This document shows positions 34,908-35,197 of a stretch of DNA of 35,197 bases, piece after piece (the stretch's first letter is position 1; each line of letters begins with the position of its first letter). Below the pieces are notes generated by a model, which did no database searches, had not been told where the DNA came from, and saw only the letters and a program-made list of their open reading frames with translations. The translations under genes and the position numbers were made by a program. Source of the stretch: Rhizomucor pusillus (Eukaryota > Mucoromycota > Mucoromycetes > Mucorales > Lichtheimiaceae); contig FWWN02000216.1 in the NCBI GenBank assembly GCA_900175165.2, positions 1 through 35,197 on the forward strand, given 5' to 3'.

Positions 34908-35056
34908 TGTAAACTGGGTCAATCAGTAAAATATCCAGGTATTATAGGCTTGTATCCCTTTTTACTTACCGAGTCATCTAAAGAGAAGCAGTCTCAATAT
35001 TAGTACCTCAATAATATTCAGAATCCAGGATGAACTGCAAGGCTTACCGTAAAAAC

Positions 35057-35197
35057 CTAAACCCTTTCGGGTCCCACATTCGCAGTGGTGGGTTCATTTG
35101 ATGTTGGTCTGACAAATGGTTCCGGGCGGCCAAATCCTTGCCAGACTCTTGAAGCGATATAATACATATTCTTAGAGGCATTTACATCTCTGTTCCA
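35057..35197 (-). CDS. TnpB/Fanzor-like RNA-guided nuclease, C-terminal end (runs off the window)
   Basis: The last 46 codons on the minus strand read WNRDVNASKNMYYIASRVWQ, then GFGRPEPFVRPTSNEPTT, ending VGPERV and TAG. NRDVNASKNM is the RuvC-III motif (NRDxNAsxNi) of TnpB/IS605-type nucleases and their eukaryotic homologues, the Fanzors; its Asp is the third catalytic acid. The GxGRPEPF tail resembles what I recall of TnpB-like proteins in Mucoromycota. The RuvC-I and RuvC-II motifs and the zinc ribbon would lie upstream, beyond the right edge, so integrity cannot be judged. TnpB and Fanzor cut DNA guided by an RNA derived from the element's own 3' end. A long inverted repeat lies 150 bp past the stop codon. 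Confidence 0.8.
   Translation of the reverse strand, partial: WNRDVNASKNMYYIASRVWQGFGRPEPFVRPTSNEPTTANVGPERV

Overview
The window looks like nuclear DNA of a filamentous fungus, most likely Mucoromycota (Mucorales-like). Genes are packed tightly and cut by short introns (about 50-80 bp). The clear genes are conserved eukaryotic housekeeping genes: SKP1, BCP1, VPS72/YL1, PRMT1, a G-protein gamma subunit, PRPP synthetase and NOC2. Between them lie decayed mobile elements typical of this group. Species was not determined. All family calls come from reading translated motifs, because no search could be run.

Layout. 0.3-2.8 kb (-): PX-AGC protein kinase, 5' end unresolved. 4.0-4.7 kb (-): SKP1. 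5.5-6.6 kb (+): BCP1. 6.7-8.0 kb (-): LisH-WD40 protein, tail-to-tail with BCP1 and divergent from VPS72 (8.1-9.7 kb, +), with 95 bp between the two start codons. 10.2-11.4 kb (-): PRMT1, with an 11-nt microexon. 12.0-12.8 kb (+): a small PPxY-containing membrane protein, then a G-gamma subunit. 13.0-13.3 kb (+): a small Ser-rich protein. 14.7-16.8 kb (+): a frameshifted copy of an unrecognised, probably multicopy family. 17.6-18.4 kb: a possible non-autonomous hAT-like element. 20.9-22.1 kb (+): PRPP synthetase. 24.3-27.1 kb (+): NOC2. 27.1-28.5 kb (-): a short-chain dehydrogenase whose stop codon lies 26 bp from that of NOC2.

From 28.5 kb to the right edge the DNA is a graveyard of elements. 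It holds two diverged copies of a FAR1/MULE-like coding remnant, a tRNA-Arg(CCG), a Ty3/Gypsy integrase remnant, one of two copies of a TA-flanked MITE (the other is at 22.9 kb), and a long imperfect inverted repeat. At the extreme right edge, on the minus strand, is the C-terminus of a TnpB/Fanzor-like protein showing its RuvC-III motif; the rest lies outside the window.

The most unusual genome-level signal is splicing. Six of the 38 introns reconstructed in the intact genes (about 16%) need a GC donor (mostly G|GCAAGT) to keep the conserved reading frame. They fall in three genes: the kinase (3), NOC2 (2) and the dehydrogenase (1). The second notable feature is the Fanzor end with a hairpin-forming inverted repeat just 3' of it, where a guide RNA or element end would be expected.
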